From Bradyrhizobium diazoefficiens (GTDB lineage: Bacteria > Pseudomonadota > Alphaproteobacteria > Rhizobiales > Xanthobacteraceae), in contig NZ_JAENXS010000002.1 of NCBI RefSeq assembly GCF_016612535.1, positions 992,001 through 1,056,000 on the forward strand: a stretch of 64,000 bases of DNA, written 5' to 3'. Every line of letters starts with the position of its first letter. The stretch's first letter is position 1. The notes under the pieces are model-generated. The model searched no databases and was not told where the DNA came from. It worked only from the letters and a program-made list of their open reading frames with translations. A program made the position numbers and the translations under genes. Shown here piece after piece: positions 1 through 7,986 of the stretch.

Positions 1-400
1 CGCGCCAGCGCTCGATCCCTTCAGCGAGCCGCGCATTCTGGGTGCGCTGGGCGTCGCGGACGTCCTCACTCCACTCGCCGCGCGAGATTTCGAAGAGATA
101 ACGCGCCTCGCGCCGACTCGACACGACCCAGTCGAGGTGGGCGCGGATCAGGCGATCGATGCCCTGCGCCGCATCGGGGACCGGATCGAGCGCGGCGAGC
201 ATCGCGGCGTGATAGTGCCGCAGCACCTCCAGAAACAGCGCGCCGGCGAGTTCCTGCTTGGAACTGAAGGCATGAAAGAAGCTGCCGTTGGAGGCCCGAG
301 CCTTGGCGCGGATGGCGGCGACCGTCGCGCCCTCGAAGCCCGACCGATCGAATACCGCGAGCCCCGCAGCCAACAAATCGTCGCGCACGCCGGATGACAT
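1..400 (-). CDS. TetR/AcrR family transcriptional regulator (partial, C-terminus beyond window)
   Basis: The reverse strand reads in from an ATG at 398-400 and stays open to the window edge, giving 133 residues without a stop. The N-terminus (residues about 5-50) is a TetR-type helix-turn-helix: a helix around LLAAGLAVFDRSGFEGATV, then AIRAKARASNGSFFHAFSSK, which fits the second and recognition helices. The following ligand-binding region is cut off by the window. The start codon lies about 10 bases from a palindromic pair at 411-438, so autoregulation is likely. The regulated neighbour is unknown, because the gene at 505-1554 points the same way and lies upstream of this one. Confidence 0.85.
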   Translation of the reverse strand, partial: MSSGVRDDLLAAGLAVFDRSGFEGATVAAIRAKARASNGSFFHAFSSKQELAGALFLEVLRHYHAAMLAALDPVPDAAQGIDRLIRAHLDWVVSSRREARYLFEISRGEWSEDVRDAQRTQNARLAEGIERWR

Positions 401-410
401 CGATCGCTCC

Positions 411-438
411 TAGAGTAATACTCTAGAGCTATACTCTA
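411..438. promoter_or_regulatory. Probable TetR operator
   Basis: TAGAGTAATACTCTA at 411-425 is a perfect 7+1+7 palindrome. A second, imperfect copy, TAGAGCTATACTCTA, overlaps it at 424-438. The pair lies directly upstream of the TetR start codon at 400, the usual place for a self-regulating TetR operator. The symmetry is seen directly; binding is inferred. Confidence 0.6.
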
Positions 439-504
439 ACGGTGGTCAAGACGATGCGAAGGCCGCGCCACGCGCGGCCTTCGCAGATCGACGAGATTGT
501 CTGT

Positions 505-1554
505 TTATCGCGAGATCGGCGGAGTCGGTGGACCGGAGGACTCGGCGGGCGCAGGAGACGGAGCCGCGGCGGGCGCGGACGGCGCTGCCTCTGCCGGCTT
601 GCCTGCAGGCTCGGAGCTGCTGCTCCTGGCGGGCTCGGAAGCGGTAGCGGCGGCGGGCTTCGGTGCAGCCGATTCAGCTGGCGTGGAGGCAACCGCCGGC
701 GCTGCCGGCGTTACCTGCGGCACCGGATCGGGGCGCAACGCCGGCGGCGCCTCGCTTCCGCTCGGCTCCACCTTGGCGCTCTCCGGTTTGGCCTCGGCCG
801 GGTTTTCGGCAGGCTTGGCGCTGTCGGGCTTGGCTTCGTCGTGGCCGGAATCGACCTTGGCGCTCTCGCTCTTCGGCTCAGACTTGAGTTCAGATTTGGG
901 TTCAGATTTGGGTTCGATCTTGGAGTCGACCTTGGGCTCAACCTTTGGCGCCGCAGCGTCTTCAGTCTCCGGCTTGCCGCGCTTGCTCAGCCGCTTGCTC
1001 TTGCGGCCCGCAGGCGCTTGTTCGGTGGTGGCCTCGGGCTTGGCGCCTTCCTTCGCACCTTCCTTGGCGCCCTCCTCGCTCGGCCGCGCTGTGCGCTTCT
1101 GACGACCTTCAGGCGCAGGGCCGGCGCCCTCGCCCTCAGGCTTGGCGGCCTCGTGCGAGCGCTGGCGGCGGCCCTGATGTTCGGGGGACTGCCCGGGATT
1201 GGTGTTGGCTTCCTTCTCCTTGGCGCCGTCTTTCTTATCCTTGCCGTCCTTGCCGCCATCCTTGGATTGGTAGCGGGCGTCGGTGGCACCGTTGGAAATG
1301 AGGTACGAGGCCAGCACGCCGGCCATGTCCGGGCTGATCGTGTAATGCTGACGCAGGAAACCCGGCAGCGAACCCGGCGCCACCGTCTTCAACAGGCCTC
1401 TCGGGCTCTTGTGGCAGGCATTGCAGGTCTGCGCGAAGATCTGGGATGGGGCCTTGCCGGCCTCGAGGTTCGTCGCCTGCGCGAGAGCGGCATCGGTGGC
1501 GCCGAAGCCGATCAGAAATAGCACCGTGGCGAGACTGAGCGCTCGGCTCGACAT
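505..1554 (-). CDS. Exported c-type cytochrome-like protein with long Lys/Glu/Pro/Ala-rich tail
   Basis: Numbered from the ATG at 1554, the protein has a signal peptide (residues 1-25, ending ALA-Q). One haem-attachment motif, CNACH, lies at residues 44-48, and SPDMAGVL further on offers a possible axial Met. After about residue 100 it becomes a low-complexity tail with repeated KSEPKSE units, EGAKEGAK units and Ala/Pro stretches, unlike a normal globular cytochrome. An in-frame ATG at 1569 would add five residues; 1554 is preferred because a GGGA-like site precedes it and it begins a clean signal peptide. It probably acts in the periplasm. The haem motif is certain, but the electron-transfer partner is unknown. 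Confidence 0.75.
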   Translation of the reverse strand: MSSRALSLATVLFLIGFGATDAALAQATNLEAGKAPSQIFAQTCNACHKSPRGLLKTVAPGSLPGFLRQHYTISPDMAGVLASYLISNGATDARYQSKDGGKDGKDKKDGAKEKEANTNPGQSPEHQGRRQRSHEAAKPEGEGAGPAPEGRQKRTARPSEEGAKEGAKEGAKPEATTEQAPAGRKSKRLSKRGKPETEDAAAPKVEPKVDSKIEPKSEPKSELKSEPKSESAKVDSGHDEAKPDSAKPAENPAEAKPESAKVEPSGSEAPPALRPDPVPQVTPAAPAVASTPAESAAPKPAAATASEPARSSSSEPAGKPAEAAPSAPAAAPSPAPAESSGPPTPPISR

Positions 1555-1569
1555 TCCCATCATCTCCAT

Positions 1570-1832
1570 TGAAATCCGACAGATACGGCCGGCATGCGAG
1601 CGCGGCGGCGGTCACCTTTTAGCCGATTGCGCCGCGAATGGAAGCGCACTCATCAAGCATGTAATCCCGCGATTTTCGAATATCGGGTTTGAACACAACG
1701 CATTAGCGATCTGGGGACAGGCTGCCTAAATTTACATGCGACCGCATTGGAACTATCATAATTTCCAAGCGTGAATGTGTGAGGGCCGGGTTTAGTCGCT
1801 TCTTTTCGGGTTCGCTCGAGAGGTGTGTGTCG
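1570..1832. other. Intergenic region between divergent genes
   Basis: This spacer separates the leftward cytochrome-like gene from the rightward cyclopropane synthase, so it should carry both promoters. I see no convincing ORF, repeat or operator. The cfa start is placed at 1833 because GAGAGG at 1818-1823 precedes it at good spacing. Confidence 0.4.
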
Positions 1833-3083
1833 ATGGACCGCTTGTTGCGTACGTTCTTGTCCGACTTCATCCGCCGCGGGTCGATGACGGTGACCACGGC
1901 AAGCGGGATGAAATTTACTGTCGGCGACGGCTCCGGCGAGCCGGTCGTAGTCCGTTTCGTCACTGCCGACGCACAAAGGAAGGTCCTCGTCAATCCCGAG
2001 CTCGGACTTGGCGAGGCCTACATGGATGGCGAGTTCGTCGTCGAGCGTGGCAGCATAGCCGATGCGCTTGCGATCCTGCTCGATCAACCCGACCTATTGC
2101 CACGCTGGGCAAAGCCCTGGTGGCACCTGCGCTATCTCACGCGCCGCCTCCAGCAGTTCAATCCGCGCTCGCGCTCCCGCAGCAATGTCGCACATCACTA
2201 CGATCTCGACGCAAGGCTCTATTCCCTCTTCCTCGATGCCGACAAGCAATATAGCTGCGCCTATTTCGAGACGCCGGACACCACGCTCGACGACGCACAG
2301 CTCGCCAAGAAGCGGCACATCACCGCAAAGCTGCTCGTCAATGGTGGTCAGCGCGTGCTCGACATCGGCTCGGGCTGGGGCGGGCTTGGCCTCTATCTCG
2401 CCGAGATCGCAGGCGCCGACGTCACCGGCGTCACGCTGTCGACCGAGCAGTTGCAGGTCGCGAACACGCGCGCCGCCGAGAAGGGCCTGATGCGACAGGC
2501 CCGCTTCTTACTTGAGGATTATCGCGACATCGACGGCCAATTTGACCGGATCGTCTCGGTCGGCATGTTCGAGCATGTCGGGGCCAAGTTCTACGATACC
2601 TATTTCCAGCGCTGCGCCGAGTTGCTGAGCGAGGACGGCGTCATGCTGCTGCATTCGATCGGTCGCTCGCAGGGGCCGGATTCGACCAATCCCTGGATCG
2701 CCAAATACATCTTCCCCGGCGGCTACATCCCCTCCCTGTCGGAGGTGCTGCCTTCGATCGAGCGCGCCGGCCTGCTGGTCTGCGACGTCGAGATTCTGCG
2801 CCTGCATTATGCGGAGACGCTGAAAGCCTGGCGGGAACGCTTCATGGCGCGGCGCGAGGAGGCCGTGCAGCTCTACGACGAGCGCTTCGCACTGATGTGG
2901 GAGTTCTACCTCGCCGCCTGCGAGATGACGTTCCGCAAGCAGGACATGATGAACTTCCAGCTCCAGCTCACCCGGCGCCAAGGCGTCGTCCCCATGACCC
3001 GCGATTATATCGCCCGCGAGGAAGCCCGGTTGCGCGCCCTCGAGGGCGGCGCAAGGCCGAGGCTCAAGCTCGCCGGTGAATGA
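1833..3083 (+). CDS. cfa: Cyclopropane-fatty-acyl-phospholipid synthase
   Basis: This SAM-dependent enzyme adds a methylene bridge across cis double bonds of membrane phospholipid acyl chains. The 416-residue product has the typical length. It shows HHYDLD near residues 121-126, QYSCAYF near 139-145 and the SAM-binding motif VLDIGSGWGG near 175-184. Downstream is VSVGMFEHVG, the region that holds active-site residues in this family. An upstream in-frame start at 1779 exists, but ATG 1833 has a GAGAGG ribosome site nine bases before it. An IS630 element sits seven bases past the stop, so the gene itself is not disrupted, though its transcript end may be. Confidence 0.93.
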   Translation: MDRLLRTFLSDFIRRGSMTVTTASGMKFTVGDGSGEPVVVRFVTADAQRKVLVNPELGLGEAYMDGEFVVERGSIADALAILLDQPDLLPRWAKPWWHLRYLTRRLQQFNPRSRSRSNVAHHYDLDARLYSLFLDADKQYSCAYFETPDTTLDDAQLAKKRHITAKLLVNGGQRVLDIGSGWGGLGLYLAEIAGADVTGVTLSTEQLQVANTRAAEKGLMRQARFLLEDYRDIDGQFDRIVSVGMFEHVGAKFYDTYFQRCAELLSEDGVMLLHSIGRSQGPDSTNPWIAKYIFPGGYIPSLSEVLPSIERAGLLVCDVEILRLHYAETLKAWRERFMARREEAVQLYDERFALMWEFYLAACEMTFRKQDMMNFQLQLTRRQGVVPMTRDYIAREEARLRALEGGARPRLKLAGE

Positions 3084-3180
3084 GTTCTAGAGCGTTTCAT
3101 TGCTTAATTGAATCGGAGGGGATTCCAGCTTTTGGCGGTTTGTGATTCAAGATGCTGACTGGATTGGAGGCCAGCATCGC

Positions 3181-3540
3181 ATGACCCGACCTCTTTCCCT
3201 GGATCTTCGCGAGCGAGTAGTGGCGTCGGTTTTGGCGGGCGAGAGCTGCCGGTCCGTGGCCGAGCGGTTCGGCGTTGCGGTCTCGTCGGTTGTGAAGTGG
3301 GCACAGCGGCAGCGGGCGACCGGCTCGGTTGTGCCCGGCAAGATGGGCGGCCACCGCAAGCCTGTGCTCGATCCGCACCGCGCCTTCATCGTCGAGCGGA
3401 TCACTCAGACGCCGCACCTGACGCTACATGGTCTGAAGGCGGAACTGGCAGCCCGCGGGGTCAAGGTCTCGCACAACGCGGTCTGGCTGTTCCTGCGCCG
3501 AGAAGGGCTACGCTTCAAAAAAAACACTGTTCGCCCTTGA
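3181..3540 (+). CDS. IS630 transposase, N-terminal frame (orfA)
   Basis: The 119-residue product begins MTRPLSLDLRERVVASVLAG and holds the helix-turn-helix DNA-binding part of an IS630 transposase (RSVAERFGVAVSSVVKWAQR), followed by a second winged-helix-like region. The frame ends shortly after an eight-A run at 3517-3524. The catalytic part lies in another frame, so this product alone would bind DNA but not transpose. A programmed slip or transcript slippage on the A-run would join the two halves. Confidence 0.85.
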   Translation: MTRPLSLDLRERVVASVLAGESCRSVAERFGVAVSSVVKWAQRQRATGSVVPGKMGGHRKPVLDPHRAFIVERITQTPHLTLHGLKAELAARGVKVSHNAVWLFLRREGLRFKKNTVRP

Positions 3541-4129
3541 ACAGGCTCGCACAGACATCTCTCGCAGGCGTCAACGTTGGCGATCCTGGCAGGCCGGGCT
3601 CGATCCGGGCCGGCTCGTCTTCATCGATGAGACCTGGATCAAGACCAACATGGCCCCGTTGCGGGGCTGGGGTCCCAAAGGGGCCCGCCTGCGCGGCTTC
3701 GCGCCGCACGGCCACTGGCGAACCCTGACATTCCTCGGCGCGCTCCGCCATGACCAACTCACGGCACCCTGCGTCTTCGACGGGCCGATCAACGGTGAAT
3801 GCTTTCGCGCTTATGTCGAGCATCTTCTCCTGCCAACCCTGCGCGAAGGCGACATCGTCGTTCTCGACAATCTCGGAAGCCACAAGTCGAAAGCTGTCAG
3901 GCAGATGATCCAGGCCGCTGGCGCCAGGCTCTGGTACCTGCCGCCATACTCGCCCGACCTCAACCCGATCGAACAGGCCTTCGCCAAGATCAAACACTGG
4001 ATGAGGCAGGCTCAGAAGCGCACCGTCGAGGACACTTGGCGCCACATCGGCCAACTCGTCCAGGACATCCAGCCTCGCGAATGCGCAAACTACTTCGCCA
4101 ATGCGGGTTATGCTTCAGTCAAAAAGTGA
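3524..4129 (+). CDS. IS630 transposase, catalytic frame (orfB, DDE domain)
   Basis: This frame is open from the A-run at 3517-3524 to the TGA at 4127-4129. It contains all three catalytic carboxylates in family context: D in VFIDETW, D in VVLDNLGSHKS, and E in YSPDLNPIEQAFAKIK. The first in-frame ATG (3650) falls after the first catalytic Asp, so a functional product has to be made as a fusion with orfA. Moving from the orfA frame needs a net +1 shift, or loss of one A from the run. Confidence 0.85.
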   Translation, partial: TLFALEQARTDISRRRQRWRSWQAGLDPGRLVFIDETWIKTNMAPLRGWGPKGARLRGFAPHGHWRTLTFLGALRHDQLTAPCVFDGPINGECFRAYVEHLLLPTLREGDIVVLDNLGSHKSKAVRQMIQAAGARLWYLPPYSPDLNPIEQAFAKIKHWMRQAQKRTVEDTWRHIGQLVQDIQPRECANYFANAGYASVKK

Positions 4130-4136
4130 AACGCTC

Positions 4137-4342
4137 TAGTGACGCAGGGTCGAAATCGGCGAGATCGGGAAAGAAGCTGGAAACGCCAATTGGGCGCGCA
4201 GTTCTGCCAAGGTTTCAGGTGCGACCGGCAGGCGCCGCTGTTCCGGTCGCGCGGCATGCTCCATGGCGGCGATCAGCCCCGACAGCCAAAGCCGGCTGGC
4301 TGCCTCGCTTCGCCATATGTGGGGCTGCCGTCCTGGCCGCAT
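4137..4342 (-). CDS. Possible small hypothetical protein
   Basis: A 68-codon reverse-strand frame ends with a TAG overlapping the right TA target duplication of the IS630 element. The middle part (SGLIAAMEHAARPEQRRLPVAPETLAELRAQL) looks more protein-like than a random frame, but I recognise no family. The start is uncertain. It may equally be non-coding spacer. Confidence 0.25.
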
Positions 4343-4473
4343 CCTTGTCTCCTTGGGGGTCGGAGAAATAATCCCCGGGCCGCCCGCCTGTTCCCTGTCC
4401 TACCCCCGAAAGAATCCGGGGAGATGTGATCTGGTTCACATTCCTCTCGTCGGCTCTGGCTTAGACCGTCGCC
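4140..4473. other. Intergenic region upstream of small membrane ORF and dnaB
   Basis: Apart from the doubtful reverse ORF at 4137-4342, this stretch holds no recognisable gene. A C-rich/G-rich pair around CCCCGAAAGAATCCGGGG near 4404-4421 could form a short hairpin. Promoters for the small membrane ORF at 4474 probably lie here. Confidence 0.35.
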
Positions 4474-4593
4474 ATGAGCAAAGAGACCCAAACCTCATTC
4501 GATGTGCAGGACGACCTCCGCACCGACTACGCCCTGATCGCCACCGGCGTCGGCGCGGCCCTGGTTGCGCTGGTCTATCTCCTGCTGGTCTGA
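4474..4593 (+). CDS. Small single-span membrane protein (39 aa)
   Basis: ATG at 4474 to TGA at 4591-4593 encodes 39 residues. A charged N-terminus (MSKETQTSFDVQDDLRTDY) is followed by one hydrophobic span (ALIATGVGAALVALVYLLLV) that reaches the C-terminus. This layout matches small bacterial inner-membrane proteins with the N-terminus in the cytoplasm. It lies between the IS630 element and dnaB on the same strand. No function can be assigned. Confidence 0.55.
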   Translation: MSKETQTSFDVQDDLRTDYALIATGVGAALVALVYLLLV

Positions 4594-4877
4594 ACCCGAC
4601 CGGGCGCGCCAGCGCGCCTCGCCGCACGCTCTCAAATACGTCTGCGCCTCAATTCATTAGGTTCACTGCATCCGGATTTTTCCGTGGCGCGATCGCGGCC
4701 ACTTCCGGTCCGGGCGAGTTCCGCGAAAATCCGTCAAGCGTGGCGCATGCTGCGGCTGCTAATCATCCACCGCTTTTAAGATCGGTTGATAGCGACGAGC
4801 TTTTGCTTCCGCTTTGGGCCGAGGCGGCGCTTTATCCCGGCCCCGCATCCGCCCCAGAAAATTGCTATCGCTCGACC

Positions 4878-6386
4878 ATGGCCCTGACTGATTCGAACGT
4901 CCTCAAACTCGCGCCGGAACCCGGAACTCCCGCTTATCGGAGCGCACCGCATAATATCGAGGCGGAACAGAGCCTTTTGGGCGCGATCCTGGTCAACAAC
5001 GATGCCTTCTACCGGGTCTCCGACTTCCTGGAGCCGAAGCATTACTTCGAGCCGCTGCACCAGACCATCTACGAGACAGCCGGCAGCCTGATCCGGATGG
5101 GCAAGATCGCCACGCCCGTCACGCTGAAGACATTCCTGCCCGCGGATACCGACGTCGGCGGCATGACCATTGGCCAATATCTGGCGCGGCTCGCGGCGGA
5201 AGCGACCACCATCATCAACGCCCAGGATTACGGCCGCACCATCTATGATCTTGCGTTGCGGCGCGATCTGATCGGCATCGGCGAGGACATGGTCAATGTC
5301 GCCTATGACGCTCCGGTCGATTTCGCGCCGCGGGCGCAGATCGAGGACGCCGAGCGCCGGCTCTACGAACTCGCCGAGTCCGGCCGCTATGACGGCGGCT
5401 TCCAGAAGTTCTCGCAGGCTTTGGCGGTCGCCGTCGATCTCGCGGCAAAGGCGTTCCAGCGCGACGGAAAACTGTCCGGCATCTCCACGGGCCTGCGGGA
5501 TCTCGACACCAAGATGGGCGGCCTGCAGCATTCCGATCTCATCATCGTCGCGGGACGTCCCGGCATGGGCAAGACGTCGCTGGCGACCAACATCGCCTAC
5601 AACGTCGCGCAAGCCTATGTCGCAGAACTTCAGGCCGACGGCACCATGAAGGCCGCCAATGGCGGCGTGATCGGCTTCTTCTCCTGCGAAATGTCGGCCG
5701 ACCAGCTCGCGACGCGTATCGTGGCCGAGCGCACCGGCATTCCCTCGTCCCACATCCGCCGCGGCGGCATCACGGAAGGCGATTTCGAGAAGATCCGCCA
5801 CGTTTCGATCGAGCTGCAATCGCTGCCTTTCTATGTCGACGCGACCGGCGGTCTGTCGATCGCGCAGCTGATGGCGCGCGCGCGCCGGCTCAAGCGGCAG
5901 AAGGGCCTAGATCTCCTCGTGATCGACTACATCCAGCTGTTGTCGGGCTCCGGCAAGCGGAGCGAAAACCGCGTCCAGGAAATCACGGAGATAACGACTA
6001 GCCTGAAAGCGCTAGCCAAGGAGCTCAACGTCCCTGTGATCGCGCTGTCGCAGCTCTCGCGTCAGGTGGAGTCGCGCGACGACAAGCGGCCGCAGCTCTC
6101 CGACTTGCGTGAATCGGGCTCGATCGAGCAGGACGCCGATGTCGTGCTGTTCGTTTACCGCGAGGAGTATTACCTCGCCATGAAGGAGCCGCGCCCGGGC
6201 ACGCCTGAACACGAGAAGTGGCAGCTCGACATGAGTCTTGCACACGGAAAGGCCGAAGTCATCATCGGCAAGCAGCGCCACGGCCCGACCGGCACCGTTG
6301 ATCTGGCCTTCGAAGCCTCGGTCACGCGGTTCGGCGACCTCGCGTCTGACGCTCAATTGCCGGATCGTAGCGGCAGCGACTACTGA
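4878..6386 (+). CDS. dnaB: Replicative DNA helicase DnaB
   Basis: This is the hexameric 5'-3' helicase that unwinds DNA ahead of the replisome. The 502-residue product has the N-terminal primase-interaction domain (HNIEAEQSLLGAILVNN). The RecA-type ATPase has Walker A GRPGMGKTS at about residue 226, Walker B-like LLVIDYIQLL, and ALSQLSRQVESR with the C-terminal GKQRHGPTG. The open frame extends upstream to 4263, but conserved similarity starts at ATG 4878 (MALTDSNVLKLAPEPG). In many relatives rplI and rpsR lie just upstream; here that space holds the IS630 element and a small membrane ORF. The alanine racemase gene follows 40 bases later. Confidence 0.96.
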   Translation: MALTDSNVLKLAPEPGTPAYRSAPHNIEAEQSLLGAILVNNDAFYRVSDFLEPKHYFEPLHQTIYETAGSLIRMGKIATPVTLKTFLPADTDVGGMTIGQYLARLAAEATTIINAQDYGRTIYDLALRRDLIGIGEDMVNVAYDAPVDFAPRAQIEDAERRLYELAESGRYDGGFQKFSQALAVAVDLAAKAFQRDGKLSGISTGLRDLDTKMGGLQHSDLIIVAGRPGMGKTSLATNIAYNVAQAYVAELQADGTMKAANGGVIGFFSCEMSADQLATRIVAERTGIPSSHIRRGGITEGDFEKIRHVSIELQSLPFYVDATGGLSIAQLMARARRLKRQKGLDLLVIDYIQLLSGSGKRSENRVQEITEITTSLKALAKELNVPVIALSQLSRQVESRDDKRPQLSDLRESGSIEQDADVVLFVYREEYYLAMKEPRPGTPEHEKWQLDMSLAHGKAEVIIGKQRHGPTGTVDLAFEASVTRFGDLASDAQLPDRSGSDY

Positions 6387-6426
6387 GTTCCTTGAACCCC
6401 GCGAGCCTCTTGCGTAAAACGGCGCC

Positions 6427-7710
6427 ATGACATTGGCGTCCGACCCGAACATGATCCAGCAATCCGGCCTTCTTTCCGCGGAGGCCAATCAGGCTGCCGC
6501 GCTCGCAGCCTACGGTGGCGTGCTCATCGTCGATCTCGACGCCATCATCGCCAACTGGCGCAAGCTCGAGAAGACAGCGGTGCCAGCCGAGTGCTCGGCG
6601 GTGATCAAGGCCGACGCCTATGGCTGCGGCACTGCTCAGGTCGCGCATGCGCTGAACAAGGCCGGCTGCAAGACCTTCTTCGTCGCCACCATCGAGGAAG
6701 CGCGCACCGCCCGTGCAGCGGTGCCGGACGCCACGATCTATGTGCTCGGCGGCTATTTCCAGACCACCGGCGAGCACTACGCCAAGATCAACTGCCGTCC
6801 CGTGATCGGAGATCTCAACGAACTCGCCGAATGGGACGTGTTCTGCCGCCGCACCGGCTGGTCCGGCGGCGCCGCGATCCACATCGACACCGGCATGAAC
6901 CGGCTCGGGCTGACGCTTGCCGAGGCGCAGGCCATCATCCCGCGCATCAATGCCGGCGACCATGGCATTACGCTGGTGATGAGCCATCTGGTTTCGGCCG
7001 AGCAGCTCAACAGCCCCGTTAACGCCAAGCAGCTCGCGGCCTTTCGCGGCATCGCCAGCGAATTCTCCGGCGTGCCGGCGGCGCTCGCCAATTCGTCAGG
7101 AATCTTCCTGGGCGCCCCCTTCCAGTTCGACCTGGTGCGGCCGGGCGCGGCGCTCTACGGCGTCAATCCGACGCCGGAGGCCGACAATCCGATGCAGCCG
7201 GTGGTGGATCTGAAGGCGCGCATCGTGCAGGTCCGCACCATCGAGCGCGGCGAGAGCGTCGGCTATGGCGGCACCTGGACCGCGCGACGGCCGACCAAGC
7301 TCGCGATCATCGCGGTCGGGTATGCCGACGGCTATTTCCGCGCCGCCAGCTCCAATGACGGCACCCGCGGCGCCGAGGTGATCGTCGCCGGCAAACGCTG
7401 CCCGGTTGCGGGCCGCGTCTCCATGGACCTGATCGCGATCGACATCACCGATCTGCCGCCGAACGCGGCACGGCGCGGCCATATGGTGACGCTGCTCGGC
7501 GAGGGCATCACCGTCGACGAGTTGGCACATCATTTCGGCACGATCGGCTATGAGGTGCTGACCAGTCTCGGCCACCGCTACGCCCGAGTCTACAAGGGCG
7601 GCAATGTTGTCGAGCCGCTGGCAAAGCCGGAGTCCGCGCAGGCGGCCGAACAGCCGCCCTCCCCGCCGCCGATCGAGCAGCCAGCAAGCCGGCCGCCGCT
7701 GCCGAGCTGA
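6427..7710 (+). CDS. alr: Alanine racemase
   Basis: This PLP enzyme interconverts L- and D-alanine to supply D-Ala for peptidoglycan. The PLP lysine is K61 in AVIKADAYGCG, and the catalytic Tyr lies in ESVGYGGTW. VGYADGYFR and GRVSMDLIAID are the usual C-terminal domain motifs. The last 30 or so residues are a Pro/Ala/Glu extension (PPSPPPIEQP) beyond the normal end of the fold. It follows dnaB closely, a common rhizobial arrangement, and is probably cotranscribed. The ATG at 6451 is an alternative start. Confidence 0.94.
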   Translation: MTLASDPNMIQQSGLLSAEANQAAALAAYGGVLIVDLDAIIANWRKLEKTAVPAECSAVIKADAYGCGTAQVAHALNKAGCKTFFVATIEEARTARAAVPDATIYVLGGYFQTTGEHYAKINCRPVIGDLNELAEWDVFCRRTGWSGGAAIHIDTGMNRLGLTLAEAQAIIPRINAGDHGITLVMSHLVSAEQLNSPVNAKQLAAFRGIASEFSGVPAALANSSGIFLGAPFQFDLVRPGAALYGVNPTPEADNPMQPVVDLKARIVQVRTIERGESVGYGGTWTARRPTKLAIIAVGYADGYFRAASSNDGTRGAEVIVAGKRCPVAGRVSMDLIAIDITDLPPNAARRGHMVTLLGEGITVDELAHHFGTIGYEVLTSLGHRYARVYKGGNVVEPLAKPESAQAAEQPPSPPPIEQPASRPPLPS

Positions 7711-7727
7711 GCTGAGAGCCTCGGCGC

Positions 7728-7946
7728 TTACTTCTTCCGGCTGTCCAGCGCCGCCTTGCAGGTGGCGCTGAGCTGGTCGCGCTTGGCGTCGAGACAGGCG
7801 ATAATCTTGCCACCACCCGGCGCGATGCCGGCACAGAATTTATCGTAATCCGCCTTGCACGCGCCACGCGGATCGGCCGATTGTGCCGAAGCAGCCCCGG
7901 AGAACGCGACGACGAATGCAATAGCGGCAAAGCTCAACTTGGACAT
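7728..7946 (-). CDS. Small exported cysteine-rich repeat protein
   Basis: The 72-residue product has a clear signal peptide (MSKLSFAAIAFVVAFSGAASA-QS). The mature part holds four cysteines in the spacing of the cysteine-rich (GLG1-type) repeat: ACKADYDKFCAGI, then IIACL and ATCKAAL. The mature protein is therefore likely periplasmic and disulphide-bonded. The function of this bacterial family is not established. It converges on alr from the other strand. Confidence 0.7.
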   Translation of the reverse strand: MSKLSFAAIAFVVAFSGAASAQSADPRGACKADYDKFCAGIAPGGGKIIACLDAKRDQLSATCKAALDSRKK

Positions 7947-7986
7947 TGTATCTCCGGTATCGGAAAGCGAGAGCCGGTAGCTCTAC

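Larger units (their letters stand above)
3090..4136 (+). mobile_element. IS630-family insertion sequence (complete, 1047 bp)
   Basis: The element carries inverted ends: GAGCGTTTCA at 3090-3099 is mirrored perfectly by TGAAACGCTC at 4127-4136. Similarity continues inward to about 21 of 26 positions when the flanking CTA is included. TA dinucleotides at 3088-3089 and 4137-4138 flank it directly, matching the TA target duplication of the IS630/Tc1 group. It holds two overlapping transposase frames with an intact DDE catalytic set. It inserted immediately after the cfa stop codon. Confidence 0.92.

Noticed and set aside
870..930. Short direct repeats considered as a CRISPR or regulatory array
   Set aside because: They are codon-level KSEP repeats inside the cytochrome tail and have no spacers.
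442..1521. 359-codon forward frame
   Set aside because: It is antisense to the cytochrome-like gene. Its Arg/Gly/Leu-rich product is typical of a shadow frame in GC-rich DNA.
3090..4136. Reading the IS630 A8 frameshift as proof of a dead element
   Set aside because: Ends, target duplication and DDE residues are intact, and slippage on A-runs is used by many insertion sequences, so decay is not established.
4776..5819. 347-codon reverse frame
   Set aside because: It is antisense to dnaB, whose motifs are unambiguous.
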